A DNA stretch of 64,000 bases, from the NCBI RefSeq assembly GCF_001263205.1, contig NZ_CP012333.1, forward strand, positions 1,550,001-1,614,000, read 5' to 3'. The DNA comes from Labilithrix luteola. GTDB lineage: Bacteria; Myxococcota_A; Polyangia; Polyangiales; Polyangiaceae. Within the stretch, counting starts at the first letter, position 1, and every line of letters starts with the position of its first letter. Both the position numbers and the translations under genes were made by a program. A model generated the notes under the pieces. It was not told where the DNA came from. It did no database searches and worked only from the letters and a program-made list of their open reading frames with translations. Below are positions 49,596-57,941 of the stretch, in pieces.

Positions 49596-51395
49596 TCATT
49601 TGAGCGGCACGAGCGGCGTATCGACGAGCTTCCGCTGGGCCGTTCCACCGGGATAGGCGTAGCTCGCATACGAGTCCCAGCCCCACACCGTGGCCGTGAA
49701 AGGGCCTTCGCTTCGCATGCGCTGCAGCCCGGCCTGGCAAACCGTGGCGGCATCGCCGTCTCCGAACCTGTCGCCCGGCCCGCCCTGGCGCGCCAGGTCT
49801 ACCCGCGTGAACTCGTACTCGCCCCGAGTTCCGACGGGCTTCCACGTCGTCAGCGTGCCCGCACACTCCAGCCATACGTCCTTGAACGCACCGTTGATCT
49901 TCCGCCGGACGATGGTGATCGCGGTCTCCGCATACGTGGGATCGGCGTAGAAGCTGTAAGAGTTCAAATACTGCGCCGCCGGAATGACGTTGACGAACTC
50001 CGGGTCGCCCGCGCCGCCGTAGCTTCGGCCAGAAAAGTCAGCGGCGCCGCCGGTCATGTGTGCGGACACGTAGATGGGATGCTCGGAATCCTGCGTTCGG
50101 ACGACGAACCCATCGCCCGTTCCGTGACGGAAGATGGCGACCTCGCCGGCGTTCATCGTCGTCGGCGCGCCGGCCGGGAGCTCCGGATCGTACTCGAGGA
50201 CCGTGCCGTCCCTCGCGGCGACGATTCGATACGGCATCGGCTCGTGCTCGTTGCCGAGTCGTGGTCGGTAGCCCACTCCGACGTATTCGGAACCCCATTG
50301 ATCGAACGGCGGAATTTGTTGAAAGAGGATATCGCACGCGCTCGAGTTCGACGGAACGAACGCGCACGAATTGCCGCCGAAGGTGCTTGTCGGCTTGTCC
50401 GAAGTCACGATGCTCCCGGAGAGCTCTTCGGTCTGGACGAGCTGCAAATGCTGCCCTCTCGACAGGTTGTATTTTACGGGCTGGCCCGCGAGGGCCGACA
50501 CGACGCCCGGCCCCTTCACGATGTCATTTGTCGGCACGATGGTAATTTCGGTATCGTCCTCCGAAGCTACGATCTGTACCGACGGATCGCCCGCCGTGCT
50601 CGTTCCCCATCCGTTGACGATCATGTGCTGCGTTCCCCATGTGGCAACCGGCAGCACGAGCGTAGCCGTGGGGTAGTAGGAGGCGGCTCCACCGAACGGA
50701 TACATCGATGTCAGTGCCACGGGGATATTCGCCGTCAGCCTGAATGACGTTCCGATTCCGGTCTTGCCAGGGACCGTGTCAGTCGTGGTCGCAGGCACCA
50801 CCCCGAGCGGACACCTCACATACGACGTGTCCGCGACGGGCAGTGGGGAGTCGGAGAGGAAGAGAATGACGCTCTCGCCCGGGGGAATGGCTCCGGTGTG
50901 AGCAACGAGCGCCGCGCTGCCCGGGTTCGTACGGAAAATCGACTTCGAAATGTCGATTTCTTTCCCTTCACGTTCGAGCGTCACCTCGGCGGGTTGAGTC
51001 GAGGTATTGACGATGAACGCCGCATTGCAGCTGTGCGGGTACCGCTTGTCCGCGCGCGGCATTTGAAGATAGAAATCGCAGCCGTTCGAGCTTCGATCGG
51101 CGGCCGCCGCCGCGCATGGTTCCTGGCATGCCGCAGCCCCACACGCGAGGTCGTTGGGGCAATTTTCGACGACAGCGCCCGTGCAGACATCGATCACCGA
51201 GCGGCCGTCGAGCGAACATTGGTGACCACACACCGGCGCGTCCGCCGCATCCAGCGTGGAAGCGTCGGCGAACGTTCCCTGGGCGGGCTCGACGAAGCCC
51301 CCGCGATCGTCCGAGCACGCCTCGATGCAGGCCGCAGCGAGCGTGATACCGGCGATTGCCGAGAAAAGCTGGCGATTCATTGGCAATCGTCTCAT
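49596..51395 (-). CDS. Locus C: IgGFc-binding-domain lipoprotein
   Basis: ATG 51395 forms ATGA with the previous stop (ATG 51380 is an internal alternative). The 599-residue product has a signal ending 'ACIEAC', an Asp/Ala linker, a Cys module ('CGHQCSLDGRSVIDVC', 'GCDFYLQMPR'), then the long IgGFc_binding-type domain with 'MYPFGGAASYYPTATLVLP'. That signature aligns position for position with the locus A and B proteins. It is the last gene of locus C, convergent with the GST gene. Its ligand is unknown. Confidence 0.85.
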   Translation of the reverse strand: MRRLPMNRQLFSAIAGITLAAACIEACSDDRGGFVEPAQGTFADASTLDAADAPVCGHQCSLDGRSVIDVCTGAVVENCPNDLACGAAACQEPCAAAAADRSSNGCDFYLQMPRADKRYPHSCNAAFIVNTSTQPAEVTLEREGKEIDISKSIFRTNPGSAALVAHTGAIPPGESVILFLSDSPLPVADTSYVRCPLGVVPATTTDTVPGKTGIGTSFRLTANIPVALTSMYPFGGAASYYPTATLVLPVATWGTQHMIVNGWGTSTAGDPSVQIVASEDDTEITIVPTNDIVKGPGVVSALAGQPVKYNLSRGQHLQLVQTEELSGSIVTSDKPTSTFGGNSCAFVPSNSSACDILFQQIPPFDQWGSEYVGVGYRPRLGNEHEPMPYRIVAARDGTVLEYDPELPAGAPTTMNAGEVAIFRHGTGDGFVVRTQDSEHPIYVSAHMTGGAADFSGRSYGGAGDPEFVNVIPAAQYLNSYSFYADPTYAETAITIVRRKINGAFKDVWLECAGTLTTWKPVGTRGEYEFTRVDLARQGGPGDRFGDGDAATVCQAGLQRMRSEGPFTATVWGWDSYASYAYPGGTAQRKLVDTPLVPLK

Positions 51396-52771
51396 GGCAG
51401 CACCACTTCTTCCGGAACCAGATTCGGAACGCGGGGCTTGCCGTTTCCCGCTTGCCCATAAAAATTCGACCCCCAACAATACACTTTACCGTTCGTCAAG
51501 AGCGCGCAGGTGGAGTCGGTCATCGTCTTTACCTGTGCTGCGGTCGTCGGCAAACCTTGGACCTTGACTGCGGAGTAGGCGTAATCCTTGGTGCCGTCGC
51601 CGGCCTGACCGCTGTCATTGGCTCCCCAGCAATACACATTGCCCTGTCCGCTGACGCCACACCATCGCTGCCGTCGAACCGTCGATGTGCTCTGGACCGT
51701 GTCGACCCACAACCTCGTGGTCGAGATCTGAACGAGCGGCTCTGGCGCCACGACCGGTTCCGGAAGGAACCGAACGAGCGGTTTGACGATGGATCCAAAG
51801 AAATCGCGGATCTCTACATCTCCCCAACAGTAACCAATGCCACTGGACGTCACGCACCCCGTCTCATTCGTGAGGTCGATGGAAGAGACGCCCGTGACTG
51901 CAATCGGACCGGGGTACGGATCGGGGTTCAGCGACGAAGCTCGCGCGAGCGGAGAGTTCATGCCCCAGCTCAAGGTCGTACCGTCGTCCCGAACGACGAA
52001 CGACGCCCGACTCACGAGAAACTCACGCATAGGCAGTCCGTCGGGTAGCGTGATCGAACGCGGCGCACTGACCCCGGACGACGGCAGCTCCGAGAACGGC
52101 GCGAGCTGCGCGTTCGTGTTCTTTCCCCAGCAGACCAGCCCATCGGCGTTCGACACGCAGCCGACGTCCGTTCCTACCTCCACGTGCGTAGCGGCCGGAA
52201 GAGGCAGCTTGATAGGGATTCGTTCGGTCGTGCGCTGAGCGACGCCATCGCGAAGATACGGGCCGGTGCCCCAGCACCAGACGGCCCCGCTCTTGTCGAC
52301 CGCGCACGTGTGACGGAGCTCTTCGATCTCCGGGAGGTTCGCGACGCGCATGGGCGTCGGACTGTCCGACGTGCCGCCATCATTGCCACGCCCGAGCTGT
52401 CCTGCCGCGTTCGCCCCCCAACACACGACGGCGCCATCGTGACGAAGGGCGCAATAGCCTTCTCCGCGATCGGTGTTGTCAAGCCCGAGCGTCGTCACCA
52501 ATGCGGTCGCGCAGGAGTCCGCGCTGCACGCCACTGGAAGAGGGCCTCCGTCGAAGGGCGGTGGCATCACGTCACGCGTCGTCACGTCCTCCGCCTCAGC
52601 GTCGGACGCCGGTGCAGCCCCATCGCCGGTCGCTTCCGCACCGGCGTCGGCGGAGGCGATCTCGGATCCATCGTCGGAACTCGAGCAACTCGCCGCGGCT
52701 CCGCACGTCGCCGACAGAAGCAGCAGCGTGCCGAGTGAATATCGGTCAAGGAGTCGTCTTGTGAAGCGCAT
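51392..52771 (-). CDS. Locus C: RCC1-repeat beta-propeller lipoprotein
   Basis: ATG 52771 starts a signal peptide with lipobox 'GAAASC'. It overlaps the preceding gene by 26 nt, the longest overlap in any of the three loci. The 459-residue product has RCC1 blades with the C-W-G pattern ('VVCWGANAAGQLGRG', 'VWCWGTGPYL', 'LVCWGKNTNAQLA', 'TLSWGMNSPLARA', 'VYCWGANDSGQAGDG', 'VYCWGSNFYGQAGNG') and ends in a short Pro/Val tail ('LVPEEVVLP'). It corresponds to 12762-14018 and 26778-28172. Confidence 0.87.
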   Translation of the reverse strand: MRFTRRLLDRYSLGTLLLLSATCGAAASCSSSDDGSEIASADAGAEATGDGAAPASDAEAEDVTTRDVMPPPFDGGPLPVACSADSCATALVTTLGLDNTDRGEGYCALRHDGAVVCWGANAAGQLGRGNDGGTSDSPTPMRVANLPEIEELRHTCAVDKSGAVWCWGTGPYLRDGVAQRTTERIPIKLPLPAATHVEVGTDVGCVSNADGLVCWGKNTNAQLAPFSELPSSGVSAPRSITLPDGLPMREFLVSRASFVVRDDGTTLSWGMNSPLARASSLNPDPYPGPIAVTGVSSIDLTNETGCVTSSGIGYCWGDVEIRDFFGSIVKPLVRFLPEPVVAPEPLVQISTTRLWVDTVQSTSTVRRQRWCGVSGQGNVYCWGANDSGQAGDGTKDYAYSAVKVQGLPTTAAQVKTMTDSTCALLTNGKVYCWGSNFYGQAGNGKPRVPNLVPEEVVLP

Positions 52772-54095
52772 TTCTGTCCCCAATGGCCCAGATATTGGAA
52801 TCGGAGGTGCCACGAACTTGGTAGATTTGTCGACTGAGAGGCTCCCCGGCCATTGCAACCGTCGATATTTGGAATGCACCTCCATCCAAGACATCATCCG
52901 GCGTCCGGAGAATGATCCCGAGTCCGCTCAGCCATATGCTTCCGGACGCCGCCCATAGAGAGTTGAACCGGACGCTGCTATTGGCAATCTTATTGGGGGC
53001 AGACGTAACGGTGGCCGAATAGCCGCTGTCCGTTACGGACACATTGATGATGTCGCGAGCGCCCTTGAGGCCGATGACGCGGTCTGCCGACGGTGTATGA
53101 ATGTCGGTGAGCCACCCTTGGGTGCCGCCGATGAGCAAATACCCTGCGCTGGCTGCGCAATAAGCCCAGTCGCTGGTGAGAACGCCGTCGGCGATTCGCT
53201 GGTAGCTGCCGGCTGTCTTGCGCACGAGCAGTGCGCAGGACGCGCTCGAAGGGCTTCTCGTTCTCGTACCGGAGAACCAGACATCGTCGGGCCCGGTCCC
53301 CGCGGCCGCGAGGAAGTACATGTGCTCGTTCGCCGCGGAAGGATCGTCCGCCGTGTATTCGGGCACCCATTGGGCTGCGCCGCCGACCTTGGTCAGGTGA
53401 TAGACGGTGTTCGTGAACCAGGCGTAGACGTCGTCGGCGCTCGTTCCCCAGACTCCGAGCGTTGGGTAATTGACTCCCGATCCGGCGTAATTTGGATCCA
53501 GGGCGTTGTAATAAGGATACCCATCTTTCGGATCGACATAGTCGGCGTGGCTGTTGTCTTTGAGTGCTTGCCGGGCCCACGACCACGTCGTCGCGGGCGA
53601 TGTGGAACGCGTGCCGTGATAGATGTAGCCTGGGTCCACTCCGTAGTAGATCTCGTTCTCGTTGGGCGCCCAGATTCGTCCGACGTACCTGGGCAATGCT
53701 TCGTTCTGGGTGCCATCGTCGATGTATTTCCACGAGGATTCTGCGGCCACCCACTCCAGAACCTTGGCGCCGAGAACCTTGCTGTACGCAATCGCGAACG
53801 CGCGGCTGCCGATAGCCCAGACGTCCTTCAAGACGAGCCCGTCGTCGGGAAGGCTCGTCGTGCACCATCCCGCATCGCTGCACGTCGGTCCGACCGCCAC
53901 AGGGGCCGCATCGGCGTCGGAATCGGCGGCGGCCTCATTCTGTCCGCCATCGGTAGGTTCGAGCGCGACTTCTCCCGAATCGGGCTGAGGAGCCGGAGTT
54001 GTCGAAGGTTCGGTGGCGGCGGTCGCGCAGGCCACGACCGAGACTGTCGCTCCGAGTGCGAGCGAGCCGCAGCAGACGAGAAGCGTCGCCCTCAT
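52746..54095 (-). CDS. Locus C: second 'VWG..DVW' beta-propeller-like lipoprotein
   Basis: ATG 54095 overlaps the previous stop (ATGA). The 449-residue product has the lipobox 'VSVVAC', an Asp/Pro/Glu linker, 'CSDAGWCTTSLPDDGLVLKD' and propeller-like repeats less regular than in A and B ('VWAIGSRAFAIA', 'VWGTSADDVYAWF', 'GTGPDDVWFSG', 'LWAASGSIWLSG', 'VRGTSDSNIWAIGDRNALHK'). It is the most diverged of the five propeller proteins, with Tyr-rich insertions. Alternative longer starts run far back through the neighbouring gene and are not credible. Confidence 0.78.
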   Translation of the reverse strand: MRATLLVCCGSLALGATVSVVACATAATEPSTTPAPQPDSGEVALEPTDGGQNEAAADSDADAAPVAVGPTCSDAGWCTTSLPDDGLVLKDVWAIGSRAFAIAYSKVLGAKVLEWVAAESSWKYIDDGTQNEALPRYVGRIWAPNENEIYYGVDPGYIYHGTRSTSPATTWSWARQALKDNSHADYVDPKDGYPYYNALDPNYAGSGVNYPTLGVWGTSADDVYAWFTNTVYHLTKVGGAAQWVPEYTADDPSAANEHMYFLAAAGTGPDDVWFSGTRTRSPSSASCALLVRKTAGSYQRIADGVLTSDWAYCAASAGYLLIGGTQGWLTDIHTPSADRVIGLKGARDIINVSVTDSGYSATVTSAPNKIANSSVRFNSLWAASGSIWLSGLGIILRTPDDVLDGGAFQISTVAMAGEPLSRQIYQVRGTSDSNIWAIGDRNALHKTTP

Positions 54096-55321
54096 GGCTT
54101 TCCTCCGAGCGAGAGAATCGTGCCCTCGCCTCCAACCCAAACGTGACCTGCCTCCGGCCCCCAAACCGCCGTCAGATTCGCACGTCGTTTCCCGAGTCCG
54201 GCAACCTTCACGCGAGACCAGCTCGTTCCGTCGTAGTGGATGACGACGCCGGCGTCGCCGACGGCCCAGATGTCCGTGGCGGAGAAGCCCCACACCGCCC
54301 GGAGCGTCTCGTCCGTCGGAACGTCCGAGACGACGTCCCAGTGGGTAGGATCGCCCGTGTAGTGGCGGATGGTTCCCTTCGCACCCACGGCCCAGGCGTC
54401 GGACTTGGACGCGGCCCATACGGCGTGGAGCGCGTTCAACGTCCGTGAGTCGAAGCCCTTGACGGTCGGCGTATTCCCCTCTGCGCCGAGGATGAGAATC
54501 GCCGCCCCCGACTCGCCGACCGCCCACAATTCGTCGGCCGAAGCGCCATGGATGCCACGCATTCGCATGCAGCCATTGTCCGTACACGTCGCCGTGGACA
54601 CACCGGCCTCGAATGCGAACTTGTTGGACGGCAATTGGTGTGCGCGCCAGAGACCGGTCGTCTTGAAGTTCGTCTGTCCGACGAGCGACGTCAGTGTCCA
54701 AAGCCACTGCGAGCCCGGCGCGCTCCACACGTAAGCGAGGGGGGCGTAGGTGCGGTAGGAGTTCAACTCGCTCGCAAGCGCCGGTGGAGTGAGCGTCCAG
54801 CCGCCCGCCGAGGGCGTCGCGCCGCCGTCCGCTCCCGCATCGGGAAGGTCGAGATTGCGGGTATAGACATTCCACGACGGTGCGAGCACGACCTCGCCGC
54901 CGTCGCGCAACCAGAGCCCGCGCAACGTTTCGAGGCTGCCGAGCTCCGACCGGCTCCACGCCGTACCGTCGAAGTGGAGGATGGTTCCCGTCGTGCCCAC
55001 GGCCCAAACGTCCTTCCCCGAACGACCCCGAATGGTGCTTATCGTCAGGAGAGGGTCGACGCTCGCGTCACCGAGATCGGTGCCGGAGGGGCCGTTGGGA
55101 CAGAACGCGTCTGCCGAGCAGGCGGCGGGAAAGTATTCGCAGTCTTCGCACGGTCCGGCGTCGAACTCGGGAGCTGCGTCGAGCCCTCCGTCGCTTGCCG
55201 TCGTCGGGGTTGGCTCCGGCTCCGGCGGAATCGGATGGGCGTCATCGGTGACCCCGGGGTCGGACTGCGTGGAAGCGCACGCGCCGAGAACGAAAACGAG
55301 GGCCATCCAGCGGATGTTCAT
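54092..55321 (-). CDS. Locus C: first 'VWG..DVW' beta-propeller-like lipoprotein
   Basis: ATG 55321 overlaps the previous stop (ATGA). The 409-residue product has the lipobox 'VLGAC', a Pro/Glu/Asp linker with a Cys segment ('CEDCEYFPAACSADAFCPNG') and blades such as 'IRGRSGKDVWAVG', 'IHGASADELWAVG', 'VWAASKSDAWAVG', 'VWGFSATDIWAVG' and 'VWGPEAGHVWVGG'. The central blade pair 'GTIRHYTGDP'/'GVVIHYDGTSW' matches the 'I.HYDGTSW' strands of loci A and B. Confidence 0.82.
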   Translation of the reverse strand: MNIRWMALVFVLGACASTQSDPGVTDDAHPIPPEPEPTPTTASDGGLDAAPEFDAGPCEDCEYFPAACSADAFCPNGPSGTDLGDASVDPLLTISTIRGRSGKDVWAVGTTGTILHFDGTAWSRSELGSLETLRGLWLRDGGEVVLAPSWNVYTRNLDLPDAGADGGATPSAGGWTLTPPALASELNSYRTYAPLAYVWSAPGSQWLWTLTSLVGQTNFKTTGLWRAHQLPSNKFAFEAGVSTATCTDNGCMRMRGIHGASADELWAVGESGAAILILGAEGNTPTVKGFDSRTLNALHAVWAASKSDAWAVGAKGTIRHYTGDPTHWDVVSDVPTDETLRAVWGFSATDIWAVGDAGVVIHYDGTSWSRVKVAGLGKRRANLTAVWGPEAGHVWVGGEGTILSLGGKP

Positions 55322-56529
55322 CGCGGTACCACCTCTCCGCCATCGACCTCGGAACACGGCTCGACGGCGCACCGCCCCTGCACGCACGCTTGGCCTGCGA
55401 TCGCGTCGCAGACAATCCCGCAGCCGCCGCAATTGTGCGGATCGGTGTCGACTTTGACCTCGCAGCCGTCGGCATCGTTTCCGTTGCAGTCCGCCCGCCC
55501 GTCCACGCAATCCAATTTGCACTTACCCTTGATGCACTTGCCCGCCGCGCCGACGGACCCCGCACAGGTGACGTTGCACCCACCGCAGTTGGACGAATCC
55601 GAGGAGAAGTCGACGCAGGTCCCGCTGACCGTGTCGTACGGATAAGCGCAGAAGGACTTGCCTTCGGGGCACATGCATTGAGGCGGATATCCGGTTATGG
55701 ACCTATCTTTCTTGCAGAACTGACCATCCGCACAGATGTTGTTGCAGTCGCCGCAGGAGTTCGGCGACAGCATGTTCGTTTCACATCCGTTTGCCGGGCT
55801 GCCATCGCAGTCGGCCCAGCCACTTTCGCATTTGATGTGGCCGCACTCGCTGTTGCTGCACCCGTAGAACATGTGCAGGCTAGGATCGACCGTGCCGCCG
55901 TCCCCATTTCGCGGGCAGGCCTGACCGCATCCTCCGCAGTTGCTGTCTGCGGTCGTCGTATCGACGCATTGCCCTTGGCAATATTGGCCGGCGAGGCAAC
56001 CGCATGCCTTGATGTTTTTACCGACGGTTCCCAATTGCAGGAGGCATGGTTTGGTCGGATCGGAGCAGACGACTCCGCACTTTCCGCACGAGTCCTGATC
56101 CCACGGTGAGGATTCGCATCCGTTGTCAGGAATGCCATCGCAATCGAATCGGCCGCTGCTGCAGACCATGGCGCATCGACCATCGATGCATTCGTACGAT
56201 TCGGAGCCGATGCCGCTCGTCGGGCAGGCATGCCCGCACGTTCCGCAGTTCTTTGGATCGGTTAGTAGGTTGACGTCGCAGGGGAAGTCCGACGTTGGGC
56301 AGGTCGCATATTCCGTCGGGCAGTGGTCGGACGGGCAGTACGACAGCACTTCGCTCGCCGCGTCGGGCGCTTCGGCCGTCGAGCCGTCGCCGCCGTCAGA
56401 GGCGGTAAACGAGGGCGGAGCGTTTTCGACCACCTCGCCGATGGGGCGGGTGGTCGTGCTGCAGGCGATGATGGCGCTGATCGAGATGAAGGCCCCACTC
56501 GTGAGCGCGCAGACGATGAATCGATTCAT
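55318..56529 (-). CDS. Locus C: Cys-rich lipoprotein with six NCGxCG-type motifs
   Basis: ATG 56529 overlaps the anti-sigma-like stop (ATGA). The 403-residue product has a signal ending 'SAIIAC', a linker, and six motif copies with two variants ('KNCGTCG', 'DSCGKCG', 'SNCGGCG', 'NSCGDCN', 'SNCGGCN', 'HNCGGCG'). It ends 'IAGQACVQGRCAVEPCS', matching the 'GQPCI.G.C' ends of loci A and B. Six motifs in all three paralogues implies that repeat number is under selection. Confidence 0.82.
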   Translation of the reverse strand: MNRFIVCALTSGAFISISAIIACSTTTRPIGEVVENAPPSFTASDGGDGSTAEAPDAASEVLSYCPSDHCPTEYATCPTSDFPCDVNLLTDPKNCGTCGHACPTSGIGSESYECIDGRCAMVCSSGRFDCDGIPDNGCESSPWDQDSCGKCGVVCSDPTKPCLLQLGTVGKNIKACGCLAGQYCQGQCVDTTTADSNCGGCGQACPRNGDGGTVDPSLHMFYGCSNSECGHIKCESGWADCDGSPANGCETNMLSPNSCGDCNNICADGQFCKKDRSITGYPPQCMCPEGKSFCAYPYDTVSGTCVDFSSDSSNCGGCNVTCAGSVGAAGKCIKGKCKLDCVDGRADCNGNDADGCEVKVDTDPHNCGGCGIVCDAIAGQACVQGRCAVEPCSEVDGGEVVPR

Positions 56530-57266
56530 GGAGTGTGCCCACAAGAGGTGCGAACGCGATCGAGGAGCGACGACGACGCCCAACGACGCTCGAAATTGGC
56601 GAGGCGGCGGCGAGCTTCTTCTCGCTGCCCGAGTGCGCAGAGAGCACTGATGCGCTCCGCATCCCGCTCGGGAGCGAGGGCTCCGTTCGGAAAACGTGCT
56701 TCGTGCTCGGCCGTGAGCGACAAGGAGCGCGACGCCGCCCCGGCGAGACGAGCGGCGCGCGCCTCGCGCAGGATTTTCGTCTCGATTTCCAGGGATTCGA
56801 GCGATTCGAGCGAAGTGTCGATCGCGTTGGGCTTCTTCGACGAAGGTGAGTGGAGGCCTGTCGGTCGCGGCGCGTTCGGCAAGTCGCGCACATCGATGAG
56901 CGCTTCAGGCTCGCCGCTGGTCGGCGGCTCGAGCGGGCAGCTCGGTGGCGGCGATTCGCCGAGCGTCACCTCCGACGAGGGAGCGCTCGGCGACAAGACG
57001 CTGCTCGCGGCTGGCGCGAGCAAGAGGCTGCCGCGAAACGCTCCCACGAAGAGCGCTAAGCACGCCAGGCCGACGGGACCGGCAAAGCGAAGCGAGAACA
57101 GCCGCCGGCCAAAGGACGACGAGGCATCGGAGACGAGGCCGCCCCCGCTCCCGGTTGCGATGCGGTGGTCGACGAGCTCCCGAAGCGCCTCCCCTCTCTC
57201 CTCGTGAGGCTCGTCCCAGGTTCGTGCTTCTTGCAAGAATTCGTCTATGTCTTTCGACGAGCTCAC
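56526..57266 (-). CDS. Locus C: single-pass anti-sigma-like protein
   Basis: GTG 57266 overlaps the sigma stop as GTGA, exactly as in locus B; ATG 57278 is an alternative. The 246-residue product has an acidic N-terminal region ('DIDEFLQEARTWDEPHEE'), one membrane segment ('GPVGLACLALFVGAFRGSLL'), a Ser/Pro linker and a helical C terminus ('ILREARAARLAGAASRSL', 'ERDAERISALCALGQREEAR'). The C-terminal part resembles that of loci A and B but is more diverged. The zinc-finger motif is absent. The anti-sigma role is inferred. Confidence 0.65.
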   Translation of the reverse strand: MSSSKDIDEFLQEARTWDEPHEERGEALRELVDHRIATGSGGGLVSDASSSFGRRLFSLRFAGPVGLACLALFVGAFRGSLLLAPAASSVLSPSAPSSEVTLGESPPPSCPLEPPTSGEPEALIDVRDLPNAPRPTGLHSPSSKKPNAIDTSLESLESLEIETKILREARAARLAGAASRSLSLTAEHEARFPNGALAPERDAERISALCALGQREEARRRLANFERRWASSSLLDRVRTSCGHTP

Positions 57267-57913
57267 TTGAGCCTCCACTCATCGCGCGCGCGATGACGTT
57301 CGAATGCTTTCTTGAAGTCCGCGCGAGCGGCGTTCAGGCGTGTTCGAGCCGTGCGTTCGTTCAAGGCGAGGGCCGACGCGGCATCGCGCGCCGTGAGCCC
57401 TTCGAGCTCGACGAGGACGAAGATCTCGCGCTTCTCGCTGTCCAGGGTGTCGAGCAGGTCATAGAGAAGTTGCACGCGCTCCGAACGCTCGGCGATGACG
57501 TGTGGGGTCTCCGTCGCGCCAGGCACCGCGTCGAGATCGATGGCATCCGAATGAAACGGTGCGCCCTTGCGGTGACTCCCCCTGCGATGGGAGCGAAGGA
57601 CGAAGCGAAGAATCCGGAACACCCAGACACGCGCCGCCAGATCCGCGTTTTCGGACGGTGGTTCGTAGTCTGGTAGCCGGCGATGAACGACGAGGAAGAC
57701 CTCTTGAAACAAGTCCTCCATGGCCCACTGAGGTGCCCCGAGGCGACCGAGGGAACGCCAGACGAACCGCCACGTGTCTCGATAGAAGGCATCGAACGAA
57801 GCGGATGGCAACGCGGCGTCCCCGGCCGTAAAACGCGGTGAAGCCGTTCGCTCCGCCTCGATGACAGGGGCGGGCGCAGCGGGCGCGAGTATGTGACCGA
57901 GCAACTTCGGCAC
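57263..57913 (-). CDS. Locus C: ECF-type RNA polymerase sigma factor
   Basis: The start is GTG 57913; no nearby ATG fits. The 216-residue product has region 2 about 38-110 ('FDAFYRDTWRFVWRSLGRLG', 'MEDLFQEVFLVVHRRL', 'VFRILRFVLRSHRRG') and region 4 about 150-205 ('LDSEKREIFVLVELEGLTA', 'DAASALALNERTARTRLNAA'). It follows the outer-membrane-type gene by 28 nt and overlaps the anti-sigma-like gene, so the whole locus C may be one transcript of eight genes. Confidence 0.88.
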   Translation of the reverse strand: MPKLLGHILAPAAPAPVIEAERTASPRFTAGDAALPSASFDAFYRDTWRFVWRSLGRLGAPQWAMEDLFQEVFLVVHRRLPDYEPPSENADLAARVWVFRILRFVLRSHRRGSHRKGAPFHSDAIDLDAVPGATETPHVIAERSERVQLLYDLLDTLDSEKREIFVLVELEGLTARDAASALALNERTARTRLNAARADFKKAFERHRARDEWRLK

Positions 57914-57941
57914 GCCTAACGATGACCGGCAGGCAACCGAA

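Noticed and set aside
11005..51395. True immunoglobulin G binding by the IgGFc-domain proteins
   Set aside because: The domain name derives from a mammalian mucus protein. Nothing in these sequences implies contact with immunoglobulin.
52746..55007. A very long minus-strand open frame of about 750 codons
   Set aside because: Only the part from 54095 down encodes sensible protein with a signal peptide; the rest is an Arg/Gly-rich antisense or out-of-frame shadow of the neighbouring propeller gene. The same holds for the upstream extensions at 14018-14414, 16365-16416, 24140-24350 and 43885-44119.
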